Below, piece by piece: positions 63,700 through 64,000 of a DNA stretch of 64,000 nucleotides (its first letter is position 1; every line of letters begins with the position of its first letter). A model generated the notes under the pieces. The model was not told the DNA's origin, did no database searches, and was given only the letters and a program-made list of their open reading frames with translations. The translations under genes and the position numbers were made by a program. The stretch lies in the NCBI GenBank assembly GCA_046160825.1, contig JBJXHC010000038.1:6397-70396 (forward strand), given 5' to 3'. The stretch is from JBJXHC01 sp046160825. GTDB lineage: Bacteria; Bacteroidota; Ignavibacteria; UBA10030; UBA6906.

Positions 63700-64000
63700 A
63701 TGACCAATCCCCCCCATCCCCGGTCCACTGGCATCTTATGCGAGAATGGGGTTGGTATCTCTTCTATTTTAACCCCGTGGACCACTCCCTGGAAATTTTT
63801 ACCCATCTTCCTCCTCCTGAATACTCTTTCCTTGAATGCTGTTTCACAGGAGTTACCTTCGATCCTTCAGAACCATGGATTTGAGTCAGGCACAACGGCA
63901 TGGACGTTCTTCACCAATGCTCAGGGAACATTCGCTGCAAATGTTCCGGGGCCGTCCAGCCTCAAAGCTGCGCATATTACCATCTCGACCAAAGGGAACA
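63700..64000 (+). CDS. Secreted protein with carbohydrate-binding-like domain, N-terminal part (cut by window edge)
   Basis: From the ATG at 63700 the frame is open to the end of the window (100 codons). Residues 31-50 form a signal-peptide-like hydrophobic stretch (WKFLPIFLLLNTLSLNAVSQ), preceded by an unusually long N-region. The mature part ILQNHGFESGTTAWTFFTNA with PGPSSLKAAHITIS matches the opening of family 4/9-type carbohydrate-binding beta-sandwiches found at the front of many secreted proteins in this group. The rest, including any catalytic or sorting domain, lies outside. The start could be a TTG one codon earlier. The promoter at 63490 supports expression on this strand. Confidence 0.68.
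   Translation, partial: MTNPPHPRSTGILCENGVGISSILTPWTTPWKFLPIFLLLNTLSLNAVSQELPSILQNHGFESGTTAWTFFTNAQGTFAANVPGPSSLKAAHITISTKGN

Noticed and set aside
1..64000. CRISPR arrays, tRNA or rRNA genes, prophage modules
   Set aside because: No regularly spaced repeats, cloverleaf-like segments or phage structural genes were seen in any intergenic gap on either strand.

Overview
The window reads as chromosomal DNA of a free-living, aerobic, heterotrophic Gram-negative bacterium of the Bacteroidota/Ignavibacteriota/Chlorobiota (FCB) group. This rests on family content: a PorZ-like type IX secretion protein, a Bacteroidota-type PUR-alpha (DUF3276) protein, a DUF5700-like peptidase, a TonB-dependent receptor with a carboxypeptidase-regulatory-like domain, and several surface-antigen barrels. 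The readable promoters are of ordinary sigma-70 form (TTGACT, 16-17 bp, TAYATT-like). That argues against a member of class Bacteroidia, whose promoters use other boxes. Genus-level assignment is not possible from the sequence alone. Three oxygen-dependent kynurenine enzymes indicate access to oxygen.

Layout. 1-2617 (minus): ahcY (cut by the window edge), metK and a sugar nucleotidyltransferase. 2880-8179 (plus): isoprenoid genes (type 2 IPP isomerase, polyprenyl synthase) overlapping HPr and PTS enzyme I, then a bifunctional phosphoglucose/phosphomannose isomerase and a 33-residue membrane microprotein. 8327-13532 (plus): a glycine-rich small protein, a large peptidase/propeller/barrel protein, a BamB-like lipoprotein and a PEGA protein. 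13666-18484 (plus): a Crp/Fnr regulator, a PHP phosphoesterase, ribH, the PorZ-like protein and the PUR protein. 18587-31175 (plus): one long housekeeping operon, yceD-rpmF-plsX-fabH-fabD-(DUF3109)-fabG-acpP-fabF-rnc-gcvP-(BamA-like)-rsmE.

31342-44366 (minus): histidine degradation (hutU, hutI, ftcD, fchA), interleaved with a small Cys-rich protein, a membrane PP2C phosphatase and a secreted peptidase. Upstream of these are a REP-associated tyrosine transposase element, a Tat-exported class V aminotransferase with a RidA-type lipoprotein, lipoproteins, a SixA-type phosphatase and adenosine deaminase. 44473-46625 (plus): a tiny Fis-type HTH protein, a membrane protein and a SpoU/TrmH methyltransferase.

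46622-51288 (minus): a TPP-riboswitch-controlled thiamine uptake operon made of a TonB-dependent receptor, thiamine pyrophosphokinase and an SSS symporter. 51303-63415 (minus): an arylsulfotransferase-like lipoprotein and a kynurenine-pathway cluster (TDO, KMO, kynureninase, HAO, ACMSD, a semialdehyde dehydrogenase and a RidA-type deaminase) for tryptophan catabolism to 2-aminomuconate and on to 4-oxalocrotonate. Kynurenine formamidase is the one missing step. The cluster also holds VKOR, a histone-deacetylase-like hydrolase, a Y-family polymerase and a four-helix-bundle gene. Its gene junctions carry a family of short GGAGTT/GTAGAGT repeats. The right edge holds the start of a secreted beta-sandwich protein.

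The strongest candidates for something new are the SSS symporter as a thiamine transporter, the four-helix-bundle gene flanked by inverted repeats, the exported aminotransferase/RidA pair, and the hut cluster with its coupled Cys-rich protein and phosphatase.
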